Below the pieces are notes generated by a model. That model worked only from the letters and a program-made list of their open reading frames with translations. It was not told where the DNA came from and ran no database searches. Source: VXPQ01 sp965232485 (GTDB lineage: Bacteria > Bacteroidota > Rhodothermia > Rhodothermales > VXPQ01). From it: a stretch of DNA of 64,000 nt. Numbering within the stretch: position 1 is the stretch's first letter; each line of letters begins with the position of its first letter. The stretch is taken from assembly GCA_965232485.1 (NCBI GenBank), contig OZ246975.1, positions 2,666,001 to 2,730,000 of the forward strand, given 5' to 3'. The position numbers and the translations under genes are program-made. Of this stretch, positions 63,014 through 64,000 are shown piece after piece.

Positions 63014-64000
63014 ATGAAGCGCATTGCCCTTTCTTCCTTGTTTCTTGCGCCGGTCTGGTGCCTGCTGAGCGCGTGCGGCGGCGGCCCGGCGGGCGAAGAA
63101 GCCGCCCCGCCGCTTTTTACGCGCTTGTCCTCAGTCGAGACGGGCGTCGATTTTGTAAACCGGATACAGGAACGGGACGGGTTCAATGTGCTGGAGTACG
63201 ATAGCTTCTATAACGGGGCCGGCGTGGCCGCCGGCGACGTGAATGGCGACGGCCTGCCCGACCTGTATTTCTCGGCCAACATCGATCAGGATCGCCTGTA
63301 TCTCAACCGGGGCGGGCTGGCGTTCGAAGACGTCACGGAGCAGGCGGGCCTTGTCAGCGAATTCGGCTGGACGACCGGCGTGACGATGGGAGACGTCAAC
63401 GGGGATGGTCATCTGGATATCTATGTGTGCAAATCGGGCCGGGTAAGCACGGATTCCCGCCGGAACGCCTTGTACGTCAACAACGGGGACGGGACGTTTA
63501 CCGAACGGGCGGCGGAATACGGTCTCGACGATCCCGCCTACTCGACCCACGCGGCGCTCTTCGATTACGACCGGGACGGAGACCTGGACTTGTATCTGCT
63601 GAATCATTCGATCCGGCGTTTGACCCGTTTCTATGTGGAGTATATGCGGAGCGCTCGCGACTCTCTGGTCGGCGACAAGCTGTACCGGAACGACGGCGGA
63701 TCGTTTACGGACGTGAGCGAAGCGGCGGGCGTCATCGGCAATCCGCTGGGTTTCGGGCTCAGCGTGATCGTTAGCGATTTGAACCGGGACGGCTGGCCCG
63801 ATCTCTACGTTTCCAACGATTTTATCGAGGACGATTATCTGTACGCGAACAACGGCGACGGGACCTTTGCCGAATCCGTGCGCGATATGCTGACGCATAC
63901 GTCCTATTCGTCCATGGGGGCCGACGTCGCCGATATAAACAACGACGCCTGGCCCGACGTCGCGACCCTCGATATGATAGCCGAAGATCATTTCCGGCAG
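63014..64000 (+). CDS. FG-GAP/CRTAC1-like lipoprotein (partial)
   Basis: The first 329 codons of a gene that runs off the right edge. The signal (IALSSLFLAPVWCLLSAC) ends in a lipobox Cys. The body has FG-GAP/VCBS propeller units in regular order: AAGDVNGDGLPDLYFSANID, MGDVNGDGHLDIYVCKS, LFDYDRDGDLDLYLLNHSIR and VSDLNRDGWPDLYVSND. This matches CRTAC1-like proteins, which usually end with an ASPIC/UnbV domain beyond this window. It is divergent from the aldolase gene. A related propeller occurs in the protein at 57955-61536. Confidence 0.9.
   Translation, partial: MKRIALSSLFLAPVWCLLSACGGGPAGEEAAPPLFTRLSSVETGVDFVNRIQERDGFNVLEYDSFYNGAGVAAGDVNGDGLPDLYFSANIDQDRLYLNRGGLAFEDVTEQAGLVSEFGWTTGVTMGDVNGDGHLDIYVCKSGRVSTDSRRNALYVNNGDGTFTERAAEYGLDDPAYSTHAALFDYDRDGDLDLYLLNHSIRRLTRFYVEYMRSARDSLVGDKLYRNDGGSFTDVSEAAGVIGNPLGFGLSVIVSDLNRDGWPDLYVSNDFIEDDYLYANNGDGTFAESVRDMLTHTSYSSMGADVADINNDAWPDVATLDMIAEDHFRQ

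Overview
This is GC-rich DNA from a free-living Gram-negative bacterium, most likely a Rhodothermia/Rhodothermales-type member of the wider Bacteroidota. That placement is inferred from gene content, not from a marker-gene search. The evidence is several secreted proteins ending in type IX secretion (T9SS) type A-like sorting tails, a PorV/PorQ-family porin, a TonB receptor with a carboxypeptidase-regulatory plug extension, a GldE-like CBS transporter, and many FG-GAP, DUF1501, DUF1549/1553 and PVC-type haem proteins. No rRNA, tRNA or CRISPR array was seen.

Layout. 1-6.8 kb: end of a sugar isomerase-like gene, a GroES-like protein, a glycosyltransferase, a sodium/solute symporter and a sugar dehydrogenase/PKD/cytochrome c lipoprotein. 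6.8-16.3 kb is a mosaic accessory region: a membrane protein with a recent internal duplication, a MITE-like element sitting at the promoter of a DUF4143 ATPase gene, a strikingly AT-rich two-gene islet, an internally deleted IS3 element, gamma-glutamyltransferase, and an XRE-ImmA/PIN toxin-antitoxin-like pair. 16.6-26.1 kb: the DUF1549/DUF1501 pair, purF, a CorC/GldE-like transporter, a creatininase-family hydrolase, an orphan DNA methyltransferase and ssb. 26.1-35.1 kb: an IS256 relic, a very large subtilase/leucine-rich-repeat exoprotein, a MazG-type pyrophosphohydrolase and a double-AAA ATPase.

35.2-50.9 kb is an envelope and secretion block. A TonB receptor, a 1151-residue exoprotein, a PorV/PorQ porin and a T9SS-tagged peptidoglycan amidase are packed on the minus strand. 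Next to them lie two FG-GAP repeat T9SS proteins and a T9SS-tagged family-10-like glycosidase. 51-53.3 kb holds small proteins of unknown function and a chimeric pseudogene made from the start of the glycosidase gene and the end of the haem-protein gene. 53.2-61.5 kb is a tight three-gene operon: a TPR/FG-GAP lipoprotein, an SGNH hydrolase and a HEAT/cytochrome c dehydrogenase-like protein. It is followed by class I fructose-bisphosphate aldolase and the start of another FG-GAP lipoprotein.

Taken together, the genes suggest a heterotroph that exports many adhesive or hydrolytic proteins and oxidises sugars in the periplasm. Repeats and insertion-sequence relics mark several insertion or rearrangement points. 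The most unusual items are the plant-type LRR subtilase, the receptor/exoprotein/porin locus, a dispersed 99-bp repeat family and the chimeric gene relic.
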